Shown piece after piece: positions 31,290 to 43,800 of a stretch of DNA of 64,000 bases. Positions within the stretch are counted from its first letter, which is position 1, and each line of letters opens with the position of its first letter. A program made the position numbers and the translations under genes. This DNA comes from Timema cristinae (taxonomy: Eukaryota > Arthropoda > Insecta > Phasmatodea > Timematidae): assembly GCA_039000515.1 (NCBI GenBank), contig JBCFYV010000935.1, positions 60,922,346 to 60,986,345 of the forward strand, written 5' to 3'. The notes under the pieces were generated by a model that did no database searches, was not told the origin of the DNA, and saw only the letters and a program-made list of their open reading frames with translations.

Positions 31290-33586
31290 GATATGATTAT
31301 GTGTTTTATTTTATCTGAAATGAGTCTTGTGTTTGTTTGCAACTACTATAAAGAAGAAAAAAGAAACAGGGATAAAAATGCATTTTTAATATATGCTAGC
31401 TACATTAGACACTTAATGATCTTTTGTTTGTTTACCAATCTATAGTGAAATAGACCTGCACTTGTATAAAGCAAGTGTCCAGTAGGCCTATATAATTGCC
31501 ATCACATAATATTATAACAATAGTTGAGGATAATCAACTAAGATTAATAAAAATAAGTTGCCAGGTAAATACTAAATAGACCTCCCTAGGAGTAAAAAAG
31601 TTTGCAGTCCAACAAAAATGGCTATAGGTGAGGAAAGGGAATAAGTTCGTAGTGTTGTCATAAGAATACTATAACCCTAAGCTATCATAATCTGAAAATT
31701 GTCACACCAGAGTCAATATACTTAATATTAAAAATTAGCAAAAAATGATTTAGTCTAAGTAGTTCCCTCTTCAATAAACGAAAGAAACGCAATGTTACCA
31801 TAGTTGCATGCAACGGTGGTTAATTAAAATCATTAATGAATGCATTGTAATTAATCTATTATATATATTTATGGTTAATCTGAATACAAAATTGTGTTAT
31901 ACTTTGTAAAAGGGACTTGTTTAAATATGAATGTCATGAACTCTTCCATTTATAATCAATACTTGTTTGGAACAAGTTGGTTAAGTTTATACTTAATAGA
32001 TATGTACATAGCAAATTAAATTAAAACTACTATTACATACTTGGTCACTATCCTTTCTGTTTATTTATTGGCATAAAACACATTTCAATAAAAACACTTC
32101 ACTGCCGTCACCTAACGAACCGTTCCGCCATGTTAGAAAACGATTTCTAGTTAATAAATAAAATGAAAAAGCACGAAAGCCAGGGTTACCAACTGTAAAC
32201 TCTTTAGTTAGCGATAAAGACTAGGTTGTATTTTGTCTGGTAGGATTTTACTAGTTTCTAGATTAGAATCAACTATATTTTGTGAGAAAAAATTAAAAAG
32301 GCACAACAAAAAGTGCCGATACTAGCTTATAGGGTTGCAATATTGATCAATCTACCTATTTATATAGTAAACTTATAATTAGTGTATTATTAATTGTATT
32401 GTTGCTTTATAGCAGAGTTCTGGATTTTTTGATACTATTTTTAAGAAGCACAGATCTTTTGTACAGATCACATTACTCTATAAGTATCCCAATATTTGAT
32501 ATATTTTACAGGAATAGGATACAGAAATAAAAGTAAATTGCACTGTTGGCCCAACTGAAGTAATATCAAAAATATCAAAATACAAGTAAAAAAAGTTTGA
32601 ATTATTTAATACTTTGCAAATAAATTATATATCAATAAATATACTTACAATTCTTTATAAACCCAAACAAGATGTTAAACCAAAATTAACAACCGATTTG
32701 ATGGTATATTTTCTTACTATAACTCCTCTATGAATTGGTCCATTGGTTTACCAATATAAACATGTCTGCTATCTAGTGAGTATAAAATAAACCTTTACTG
32801 TAAACTTATTGATATGTGCTGCTACCTTCTAGCCACTATAAATACTATTTGTAGTAATGACGTCAAAAGCGATAATAAACGGCACTGATTAGAACAGAAC
32901 AGAAAAACATTGACCTTTTATTATTCAAATATAAAAAGCAAGAATTTAGGGAACGTATTTTTTTAAACATATTAAAACGCAATTAAAAATATTGTCCTAT
33001 AGTTATTCTTTTACATCAAAACCAAAACTTAAATACAATATAATACTTTATAGGCTTGCAATTAAATTAGAATTCCTACAAGTTTAATTTAGTTTAATTC
33101 GAACTGAAACTTGTTAAATTAAAAGAAAAGTTCCTGGTCAAATTACGAAGTGACCACGAAAGATTTGTCAAAAACTGATTAGCATACAAAATGTAAAAAA
33201 TTAAACTAAATCCATCTATTGAATCAATATTTGATTTATTTAGGCAAAAAAATAAATGTTTTTATTACTTTCATAAAAAACTGATCATACGGTCCTTGAC
33301 TCGACTTCTTTTCCATCCCACAAAGACCAATCAGAGAAAGTATGGGACCGTCTAAGGGCGTTTATGTTTTCGTTGCCGCAACACTGCCCCTAAATCACAT
33401 TGTTGTAGTTCTCCGAGATACTAAAATCGAGTCTAAGATACCTGTGTCCACAAAAGGCTTGTTGTATTCAGCGCTTGAAACTTACTATTAACTGAACACT
33501 TTAAAGGCTGTGTTTGTTCCTATCAACTACTTTATTTTGTTTCCCTATTATATATATTTAAAACATTCTTTGTTAACCTGCTCACA
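31290..33586. other. AT-rich, no feature recognised
   Basis: 2.3 kb without a supportable gene or a repeat shared with the rest of the window. It lies between the CLASP exon (minus) and the exon at 33673 (plus), so it may hold their divergent upstream regions. TATATATTTATGG and similar runs are too common here to call. Confidence 0.5.
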
Positions 33587-33672
33587 CCTCCCGGATATAT
33601 TGTATTGTACCGCAGTTGCTCCTATTTTGAGTCACACGCAGCTCGAGGACCGCGAGGGGAGCGGTTAGAAGG

Positions 33673-33889
33673 ATGGAGTTTTTCGGCGCCAGCCGGCTAG
33701 GGTACGCGAACCCCGTGAAGGAGACACTCCGTTGCGACTACAAGGAACCTTCGAGCGACGAGGCGAAGTTCCGAACCCCAGTGCCCTCACCTGAGCTAGA
33801 CGTCTACCACGGCCAGTACGACGGCCGTGCTTACAGCTCGTACGATAAGCTGAAACGTTTGAGGCGCAAGGGTAGCTGGCACCCACAAG
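33673..33889 (+). CDS. First coding exon of an unrecognised gene
   Basis: Starts Met-Glu-Phe-Phe-Gly-Ala-Ser-Arg and encodes 72 residues plus one base (phase 1). The ATG is preceded in frame by TGA 15 codons upstream, with start context AGAAGGATGG. The exon and its upstream ~50 bp are GC-rich against an AT-rich background, as expected for a real first exon. It ends CACAAG|GTACAG, an acceptable donor at 33890. The peptide is polar: Asp/Tyr-rich in the middle (Tyr-His-Gly-Gln-Tyr-Asp-Gly-Arg), then a basic Lys-Leu-Lys-Arg-Leu-Arg-Arg-Lys cluster at 59-66. There is no signal peptide or membrane segment. The Pro-Val-Pro-Ser-Pro near 36-40 suggests disorder. I do not recognise the family. The open frame runs 16 codons past the donor without conserved features. 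Confidence 0.65.
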
Positions 33890-34190
33890 GTACAGTTTCC
33901 GGCACGAAAACAAACCGGTCTCTCAGTTTGTTTGTCTGACACTCTTTATTATCAATACTGTACATTCAATTCTGGGTGTTTTAATTTATTATTGCGTGTT
34001 TAATGCAACTTAGGTTATAGAAATATAAAGGGAACATAAATATCCTCATTAAAAGAGAGAAAATGTACCAACATTTGCCTGGAAAGATAATGAAAACTAT
34101 GGTTTTTAAATTTCCCAGCGTAACTGGTCATTATTCGAATCATTAAAACCACCATGGCCCAGCACATTACTATTGAGCTAGTCCTACCAA

Positions 34191-34987
34191 CAGTGGCGGC
34201 TCGGAGCTAAAATTAGTGGGGGTGCTGCTAACACGGGAAGTAAAACGGGGTATTTTTTTACTTCACAGCCGCAAAGCCAACATTTCCGTTGGTATCATTC
34301 AGAATTAAAGCTACGAATATATTTCTTGTTGTTGCTTTTGCCTGACTGAGGTATTAGAGTATCAGGTGATGAACGACCTCTTTTCTTAACTGTAATTTTC
34401 TCGTGGAGATATAGTTATGAAAACTTAAGCTGTTGAAGTTCACACAGAACACAAAGAAGACACAGAACTTATTTCTTAGGGATGCAAGGCCATGGTTAAA
34501 GTTTTCTGTTAAATAAAAGAACTGAACAAAAATTGAATCAAATAGAATATCTGGAAGCAGATATAATACACTTTATCACATTCAAGAATATGGTACATGT
34601 TTTTTAAGCACAACACACGTTGAGTAAAAAGAGACGTCCTTCCATCATCACGCCAGAGCCGGCACTGCGAGAGCAACAGTGCTCGCTCTACCTGGCAGTT
34701 TCGCCTTCCTTCCCCCCCCTCCTATGTAGGCATGCGCACAACAGTCAAATACCACGTCGCTGGCACTGTGAAGCGCACAGTTTCCATACATTTTTTTTGT
34801 ATCTTTTTCATAAACTGGGGAATGGCTACTGAAGTACTGACATTAAGCTTAAGAAATAAATATTGTACTATAAAAATAAAGAAAGAATTAAAGAAAAAAG
34901 GACTAATTATACTAAATGTTATCGATAATATCAAGTAGAAATAGGGGGGGCTGCAGTTCCGAAGTGCCTATACACGAGCCGCCACTG
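34191..34987. mobile_element. hAT-type MITE, CAGTGGCGGCTCG termini
   Basis: The 13-bp ends CAGTGGCGGCTCG (34191-34203) and CGAGCCGCCACTG (34975-34987) are perfect inverted repeats, each followed inward by a G-rich GGGGGTGCTG / GGGGGGGCTGC block. Flanks CCTACCAA and CATACCAT may be a decayed 8-bp duplication (6 of 8 match). The CAGTG...CACTG ends with an 8-bp site point to the hAT superfamily. Its interior has only short random frames. It sits about 300 bp into the intron that follows the exon ending at 33889. Confidence 0.75.
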
Positions 34988-35039
34988 CATACCATTATCG
35001 GGGTGTTTATTGATTTGCGCTGTCTTAGGTTAAGATAAG

Positions 35040-35405
35040 GATGTAGGGAGCGCGAGAAAAAGAAAGTGTTTTTTACAGTTTTCTTAGCAAAAGCGTTTTT
35101 GGTCTAAATAAATAAAATATTGCTTCAGTACAAACATAAGTTTAATTTTCTTCATATGGTGATATCAACAGTTGTTGAATATATATCATGAGCATAGCGG
35201 CATTAGATGAGACACTTTTTAGATTAAGAGGAAAGTTGTCATTAAATTCCAGGACACCTTTGACAGATATTCAACAACAATTGATATAACCGAATGAAGA
35301 AAATTAGACTATACGTTTGTACGGGGCAAATATTTGTTTATTTTGGTCAAAAAAGTTTTGAAAAGTGAAAAAAAAACACTTATCTATTCTCGCGTCCCTT
35401 ACACT
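35040..35405. mobile_element. Foldback element FB, complete copy
   Basis: The two halves mirror each other. GGGAGCGCGAG pairs with CTCGCGTCCC at the tips. TTTTCTTCATATGGTGATAT and CAACAGTTGTTGAATAT on the left pair with ATATTCAACAACAATTGATA and GAATGAAGAAAATTA on the right. Arms are about 150 bp and the loop about 70 bp. It is non-coding. Relatives are at 46598-47710 and 52540-52735. Confidence 0.75.
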
Positions 35406-35509
35406 CCTTCTTTAAGGTAAGTTTTAAGTTCTATCTCTTTATTATAAAGTGCAAGTTGCGAAGGTAGACCTATTTCACTTAAAGTTAAATGTATCTCATT
35501 CTCCGCTTA

Positions 35510-35720
35510 CAGTCCAATTTTTATATAAATAACCTTAGCTGACAACTGGAAAAACTTTACTTTCACGTATTCAAACGTCAAGTCATATGATATGTAAATA
35601 TCACCTGTGATTAAAAAAATCAATACCTATAAATAAAATTATTAAAAAAGTTATCAATTTTGGCCGCAAAAATAAGTTCATTTTTCTAAAAGCTTCTTCC
35701 TAGCATAATCCTACTATAGC
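35510..35720 (+). repeat. Dispersed repeat D, near-complete
   Basis: AGTCCAATTTTTATATAAAT, AACCTTAGCTGACAACTGG, TTTCACGTATTCAAACGTCA, CAATACCTATAAATAAAATT, GTTATCAATTTTGGCCGCAA and CTTCTTCCTAGCATAATCCT. Best reference copy together with 8460-8700. Confidence 0.65.
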
Positions 35721-35884
35721 TATGTACTGTCGGAACACTGTAGCTGATGTATTGTTACGTCACATTACGAACAAGAAGTCAATTCCTAATGAGTGATCAA
35801 GCTGAACTGTAGCAAATAAGGCGATTAACACAAATTTATTTGAGTATTTCGCATTTTACTGTGATTCACACTAGATTCACAATA

Positions 35885-35998
35885 TAAGACGAGGAAGGTA
35901 AATCTAAAATAAATGCGCCAGGATTCACGTGGTGAGAGGATGAAAAAATTATTAGTGTAGTAAGATACAACCAGTGCACCCAAGCGGGGCTCAAACTA
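35885..35998 (-). mobile_element. SINE-A, degenerate
   Basis: GACGAGGAAGGTAAATCTAA, CACGTGGTGAGAGGATGAAA, CCAGTGCACCCAAGCGGGGC. Neither tail nor head survives. Confidence 0.45.
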
Positions 35999-36690
35999 AA
36001 CTAACTTTTCCCCTCCTAGGTGTGATGCAACGTTAATGACACAGGCGTGTAAAGAGCTTATGAAAACAACAATAAAAATCGTGATTAGAGCCGATATATA
36101 TTTTCCGGTGATGTCTGTCGTATTAAATAAAACGACGAGTAGATAACTCTTTTGCAAAACATCAAGAATTACATATTTACATTTTAAATCCTCTCGTTCT
36201 ACTAATAACAATGAAAAAAAAGGCATCCCTGCCTCCTATCATAATACCAACCTTGCAAACAGCATGATGTTGACAAAAAGCGTGCCAAATCACTCCGGAA
36301 CAACAGATGAGCAACGATATTCCTGTAATTTATAGCAATAAAACAAACATACCACACCGCCATAAATCAATCGTAAAGTTTTAATGCGCGTTATTCAAAC
36401 TCTTTGTCATCATATTTAACTTCAGAGGGAACTCATATATCACTTTGCGCGCGTTTGTCATATTAGCAGACAAGTACGTGGAAAAAAATGGGGAAAAAAA
36501 GAGATTTAATTCTTTTTCTCCTGTATGCATGTTTTGTTTGTTTACTAAAAAATTTTGAACTCATATCGCTAGTGGCTGACTTGTGGAAGGGTGGACTACA
36601 CAATATATACTTTTTTTTTTAATTCATGCTCTCATTTCAAAAATGAAATTCAATACTTTTAGAATTTCAATGATATTTAAAACAATAGCT
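35999..36690. other. No gene recognised
   Basis: AT-rich sequence; a 76-codon minus-strand frame has no conserved motif. Confidence 0.4.
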
Positions 36691-36696
36691 GATAAA

Positions 36697-36935
36697 CCCG
36701 CTTCGATGGCCACATGGTATAGCACGCTAGTCGCACAGTAGACAAGACTACTGATGACGAGGAGATCGAGGTTCGAATCTCGGTCGGGTGAACTGGGGGT
36801 GATTTACTAAAATAGTTTTCCAGTCTCCTTCCACGAAAATGCGGGTACACTTCCTCCAATATTCCTGAATCCACTAGCGTAATTAGTACTTAAGCGTATA
36901 ACCCGAACGGATAGTAAGACGCAGTGCTACAAAAA
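36697..36935 (+). mobile_element. SINE-A, near full length
   Basis: Head CGCTTCGATGGCCACATGGT, GACGAGGAGATCGAGG, B box GAGGTTCGAATCTC, tail GCGTATAACCCGAACGGATA and AGACGCAGTGCTACAAAAA. A good copy for consensus building. Confidence 0.88.
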
Positions 36936-36999
36936 CAGCAGATACGAATATATTGTTTTGAAAGGAGTATTTACAAGAATGATACAAAATACTAGAGGT

Positions 37000-37740
37000 T
37001 ATTTGCAGCGAGCACTGAATATTATTGAGCTAAAATTTATTCCAAACCTTTTATTGAGAAAAGTTTTATAGAACGAGGCCTCACTCCACTTTAAAGTTAA
37101 AGGTTTACACGTCAAATCCATAAATTTTGAGCTTTCGATGTTTAATTTTAAGCGAAACTTATATTTTTATTGCTTTCGCACCACTCTGATAACTTTAAAA
37201 CGACCCTTCGACCAGCTCTCTAGCTATTTCTTGCATACCATTCTAATCATGTTATTATTTTTAACAAAAAATAAATATTTTATTTACAGACGTACAAATC
37301 ATAGTTTTCATGAAGATGTAAACAAAGAATGATTATCCTAATGAACCCGTGGGCACAAAGTAGAAAAGATGGAAATTCGTTAGAAAAGCGGATTATTGTT
37401 GGAATATACTTTTTTTCTCTCGATATAATGGACCCCAAACCTTTAAAATCAGCTATCATTTGTCAAAATCGTTTCAGCCGTTTTTCATTATTTCAATTAC
37501 TGGAAATGGGCGTATCAAATTATGTAATATATAGAGGATTAGCAAAAGTTCCCGGAATTTCTCGAACTAACACGTAATACACTGCATGGTTACCCCGGGA
37601 AACGCTTTAATTTGATTCAAACAGACCGAAAAAAATTCTCATTTTACTCCTTCCGACCCTATTTTTTTTTATAGATTTAAAAAAAATTCTAGGCCTAATA
37701 CATTTTTTAAAAAATTCCAGTACATCTGGTTGAGATTCAA
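37000..37740 (+). mobile_element. Non-autonomous repeat with ATCGTTTCAGCCGTTTTTC and TACCCCGGG
   Basis: The phrase CAAAATCGTTTCAGCCGTTT and the border GGTTACCCCGGGAAACGC are typical of short arthropod non-autonomous elements. The last 150 bp match 13290-13460. Two open frames inside show no protein features. Confidence 0.45.
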
Positions 37741-37856
37741 GTCCAGATATTTCTGTCAACAGCAAACCAGACAAGACGAGACGCATGCCTTTTCTACGCG
37801 TACCAACCGATGTGGGTTGACAATATCTTTATTTCTCTGTGGATAATTTATACAAA

Positions 37857-40800
37857 AAATGTACTGTTAGACTTTTTAATGTTAGGTTAGGTTAGGTTAG
37901 GTTAGGATTTTGTTGTATTACTATCCATCACTTACTGTTTTCGGTCAGTTTGAGAAAACATTTACCAACATCCTACATGGAGCGCCACAACAGCCGTGAC
38001 CAAGTTATTACACTAGAAGGAACTCGTGATCCAAATGTACTGTTAGACTTTTTAATGTTAGGTTAGGTTAGGTTAGGATTTTGTTGTCTTACTATCCATC
38101 ACTTACTGTTTTCGGTCAGTTTGAGAAAACATTTACCAACATCCTACATGGAGCGCAACAACAGCCGTGACCAAGTTATTACACTAGAAGGAACTCGTGA
38201 TCTAAATGTACTGTTAGACTTTTTAATGTTAGGTTAGGTTAGGTTAGGTTAGGTTAGGATTTTGTTGTCTTACTATCCATCACTTACTGTTTTCGGTCAG
38301 TTTGAGAAAACATTTACCAACATCCTACATGGAGCGCCACAACAGCCGTGACCAAGTTATTACACTAGAAGGAACTCGTGATCCAAATGTACTGTTAGAC
38401 TTTTTAATGTTAGGTTAGGTTAGGTTAGGTTAGGATTTTGTTGTCTTACTATCCATCACTTACTGTTTTCGGTCAGTTTGAGAAAACATTTACCAACATC
38501 CTACATGGAGCGCCACAACAGCCGTGACCAAGTTATTACACTAGAAGGAACTCGTGATCCAAATGTACTGTTAGACTTTTTAATGTTAGGTTAGGTTAGG
38601 TTAGGTTAGGTTTAGGTTATGGTTAGGATTTTGTTGTCTTACTATCCATCACTTACTGTTTTCGGTCAGTTTGAGAAAACATTTACCAAAACTACATGGA
38701 GCGCCACAACAGCCGTGACCAAGTTATTACACTAGAAGGAACTCGTGATCCAAATGTACTGTTAGACTTTTAAGGTTAGGTTAGTTAGTTAGGTTAGGTT
38801 AGGTTAGGTTAGGTAGTATTTTGTTGTCTTACTATCCATCACTTACTGTTTTCGGTCAGTTTGAGAAAACATTTACCAACATCCTACATGGAGCGCCACA
38901 ACAGCCGTGACCAAGTTATTACACTAGAAGGAACTCGTGATCCAAATGTATGTTAGACTTTTTAATGTAGTAGTTGGATTAGGTTAGGATTTTGTGTCTT
39001 ATATCCTCACTTACTGTTTCGGTCAGTTTGAAAAACATTTACCAACATCTACTGGAGCGCCAAACAGCCGTGACCAAGTTATTCACTAGAAGAACTCGTG
39101 ATCAAATGTACTGTTAGATTTTTAAGTAGTTGTAGGTTAGTTAGTTAGATTTTGTTGTCTTACTATCCATCACTTACGTTTTCGTCAGTTTGAGAAAATT
39201 TACACATCTAATGGACGCACAACAGCCGTGACAAGTTATTACACTAGAAGGAACTCGTGATCCAAATGTATGTTGATTTTTAATGTTAGGTTAGGTAGGT
39301 AGTTAGGTTTTGTTGTCTTATATCAACTTACTGTTTTCGGTCAGTTGAGAAAACATTTACAAATTACATGGAGCGCACAACAGCCGTGACCAAGTTATAC
39401 TAGAGGAACTCGTGATCCAATGTACTGTAGATTTTTAGTTAGGTTAGTTAGGTTAGGATTTTGTTGTCTTATATCCTCACTTACTGTTTTCGGTCAGTTG
39501 AGAAAACATTTCAACATCCTACATGGAGCCCAACAGCCGTGACCAAGTTATACTAAAGGAACTCGTGATCCAAATGTACTGTTAGACTTTTTAATGTTAG
39601 GTTAGGTGGGTTGATTTTGTTGTCTTACTATCCATCACTTATGTTTCGGTCATTTGAGAAAAATTTACCAACATCCTACATGGAGGCACAACAGCCGTAC
39701 CAAGTTATTACACTAGAAGGAACTCGTGATCCAAATGTATGTTAACTTTTTAATGTAGGTTAGGTTAGGTTAGATTTTGTTGTCTTATATCCATCACTAC
39801 TGTTTCGTCAGTTTGAGAAAACATTTACCAACATCCTACATGGAGGCAAACAGCCGTGACAAGTTATTACACTAGAAGAACTCGTGATCCAAATGTATGT
39901 TAGACTTTTTAATGTTTAGGTTAGTGGTTAGGATTTTGTTGTCTTACTATCCATCACTTCTGTTTTCGGTCAGTTTGAGAAAACATTACCAACATCCTAC
40001 ATGAGCGCCACAACAGCGTGACCAAGTTATTACACTAGAAGGAACTCGTGATCCAAATGTACTGTAGACTTTTTAAGTTAGGTTAGTTAGTTTAGGTTAG
40101 GTAGATTTTGTTGTCTTACTATCCATCACTTACTGTTTTCGGTCAGTTTGAGAAAACATTTACAACATCCTACATGGAGCGCCACAACAGCGTGACCAAG
40201 TTATTACACTAGAAGGAACTCGTGATCCAAATGTACTGTTAGACTTTTTAATGTTAGTGTTAGGTTAGGTTAGGTTTTGTTGTTTACTATCCATCACTTA
40301 CTGTTTTCGGTCAGTTTGAGAAACATTTACCAATACCAACATCCTACATGGAGCCCACAACAGCCGTGACCAAGTTTTACACTAGAAGGAACTCGTGATC
40401 CAAATGTACTGTTAGACTTTTTAATGTTAGGTTAGGTTAGGTTAGTTAGTTAGATTTTGTTGTCTTACTACCATCACTTACTGTTTTCGGTCAGTTGAGA
40501 AAAATTTACCAACATCCTACATGACGCCACAACAGCCGACCAATTATTACACTAGAAGGAACTCGTGATCCAAATGTACTGTTAGACTTTTTAATGTTAG
40601 GTAGGTTAGGTTATAGGTAGTTAGGATTTTGTTGTCTTACTATCCATCACTTACTGTTTTCGGTCAGTTTGAGAAACATTTACCAACATCCTACATGGAG
40701 CGCCACAACAGCCGTGACCAAGTTATTACACTAGAAGGAACTCGTGATCCAAATGTACTGTTAGACTTTTTAATGTTAGGTTAGGTTAGGTTAGGTTAGG

Positions 40801-43800
40801 TTAGGATTTTGTTGTCTTACTATCCATCACTTACTGTTTTCGGTCATTTGAGAAAACATTTACCAACATCCTACATGAGCGCCACAACAGCCGTGACCAA
40901 GTTATTACACTAGAAGGAACTCGTGATCCAAATGTACTGTTAGACTTTTTTAAGTTAGGTTAGGTTAGGTTAGGTTAGGTTAGGTAGATTTTGTTGTCTT
41001 ACTATCCATCACTTACTGTTTTCGGTCAGTTTGAGAAAACATTTACCAACATCCTACATGGAGCGCCACAACAGCCGTGACCAAGTTATTACACTAGAAG
41101 GAACTCGTGATCCAAATGTACTGTTAGACTTTTTAATGTTAGGTAGTTAGGTTAGGTTAGGTTAGGTTAGGATTTTGTTGTCTTACTATCCATCACTTAC
41201 TGTTTTCGGTCAGTTTGAGAAAACATTTACCAACATCCTACATGGAGCGCCACAACAGCCGTGACCAAGTTATTACACTAGAAGGAACTCGTGATCCAAA
41301 TGTACTGTTAGACTTTTAATGTTAGGTTAGGTTAGGTTATTAGGTTAGGATTTGTTGTCTTACTATCCATCACTTACTGTTTTCGGTCAGTTTGAGAAAA
41401 CATTTACCAACATCCTACATGGAGCGCCACAACAGCCGTGACCAAGTTATTACACTAGAAGGAACTCGTGATCCAAATGTACTGTTAGACTTTTAATGTT
41501 AGTTAGGTTAGGTTAGTAGTTAGGTTAGGATTTTGTTGTCTTACTATCCATCACTTACTGTTTTCGGTCAGTTTGAGAAAACATTTACCAACATCCTACA
41601 TGAGCGCCACAACAGCCGTGACCAAGTTATTACACTAGAAGGAACTCGTGATCCAAATGTACTGTTAGACTTTTAATGTTAGGTTAGTTAGGTTGGTAGG
41701 TTAGTTAGGATTTTGTTGTCTTACTATCCATCACTTACTGTTTTCGGTCAGTTTGAGAAAACATTTACCAACATCCTACATGGAGCGCCACAACAGCCGT
41801 GACCAAGTTATCACTAGAAGGAACTCGTGATCCAAATGTACTGTTAGACTTTTAATGTTAGGTTAGGTGTAGTTAGTAGGTTAGGATTTTGTTGTCTTAC
41901 TATCCATCACTTACTGTTTTCGGTCAGTTTGAGAAAACATTTACCAACATCCTACATGGAGCGCCACAACAGCCGTGACCAAGTTATTACACTAGAAGGA
42001 ACTCGTGATCCAAATGTACTGTTAGACTTTTTAATTAGGTTAGGTTAGTTAGGTTAGTTAGGTTAGGTTAGGATTTGTTGTCTTACTATCCATCACTTAC
42101 TGTTTTCGGTCGTTGAGAAAACATTTACCAACATCCTACATGGAGCGCCACAACAGCCGTGACCAAGTTATTACACTAGAAGAACTCGTGATCCAAATGT
42201 ACTGTTAGACTTTTTAATGTTAGGTTAGGTAGTTAGGTTAGGTTATAGGATTTTGTTGTCTTACTATCCATCACTTACTGTTTTCGGTCAGTTTGAGAAA
42301 ACATTTACCAACATCCTACATGGAGCGCCACAACAGCCGTGACCAAGTTATTACACTAGAAGGAACTCGTGATCCAAATGTACTGTTAGACTTTTTAATG
42401 TTAGGTTAGTGTTAGGTTAGGTTAGGTTAGGTTAGGATTTTGTTGTCTTACTATCCATCACTTACTGTTTTCGGTCAGTTTGAGAAAACATTTACCAACA
42501 TCCTACATGGAGCGCCACAACAGCCGTGACCAAGTTATTACACTAGAAGGAACTCGTGATCCAAATGTACTTTAGACTTTTTTAATGTTAGGTTAGGTTA
42601 GGTTAGGTTAGGTTAAGGATTTTGTTGTCTTACTATCCATCACTTACTGTTTTCGGTCAGTTTGAGAAAACATTTACCAACATCCTACATGGAGCGCCAC
42701 AACAGCCGTGACCAAGTTATTACACTAGAAGGAACTCGTGATCCAAATGTACTGTTAGACTTTTTAATGTAGTTAGGTTAGTAGTTAGGTTAGGTTAGGT
42801 ATTAGTTGTGTTTCTAATCCATCACTTACTGTTTTCGGTCAGTTTGAGAAAACATTTACCAACATCCTACATGGAGCGCCACAACAGCCGTGACCAAGTT
42901 ATTACACTAGAAGGAACTCGTGATCCAAATGTACTGTTAGACTTTTTAATGTTTAGGTTAGGTTAGGTTAGGTTAGGTTAGGTAGATTTTGTTGTCTTAC
43001 TATCCATCACTTACTGTTTTCGGTCAGTTTGAGAAAACATTTACCAACATCCTACATGGAGCGCCACAACAGCCGTGACCAAGTTATTACACTAGAAGGA
43101 ACTCGTGATCCAAATGTACTGTTAGACTTTTTAATGTTTAGGTTAGTAGTTAGGTTAGGTTAGTTAGGTTAGTGATTTTGTTGTCTTACTATCCATCACT
43201 TACTGTTTTCGGTCAGTTTGAGAAAACATTTACCAACATCCTACATGGAGCGCCACAACAGCCGTGACCAAGTTATTACACTAGAAGGAACTCGTGATCC
43301 AAATGTACTGTTAGACTTTTATAATGTTAGGTTTAGGTTAGGTTAGGTTAGGTTAGGATTTTGTTGTCTTACTATCCATCACTTACTGTTTTCGTCAGTT
43401 TGAGAAAACATTTACCAACATCCTACATGGAGCGCCACAACAGCCGTGACCAAGTTATTACACTAGAAGGAACTCGTGATCCAAATGTACTGTTAGACTT
43501 TTTAATGTGTTAGGTTAGGTTAGTGGTTAGGTATAGGTTAGGATTTTGTTGTCTTACTATCCATCACTTACTGTTTTCGGTCAGTTTGAGAAAACATTTA
43601 CCAACATCCTACATGGAGCGCCACAACAGCCGTGACCAAGTTATTACACTAGAAGGAACTCGTGATCCAAATGTACTGTTAGACTTTTTAATGTTAGGTT
43701 AGGTTAGGTTAGGTTAGGTTAGGATTTTGTTGTCTTACTATCCATCACTTACTGTTTTCGGTCAGTTTGAGAAAACATTTACCAACATCCTACATGGAGC

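Noticed and set aside
33665..33913. 82-codon minus-strand frame opposite the 33.7-kb exon
   Set aside because: Antisense of a GC-rich exon; the plus strand has the start, upstream stop and donor.
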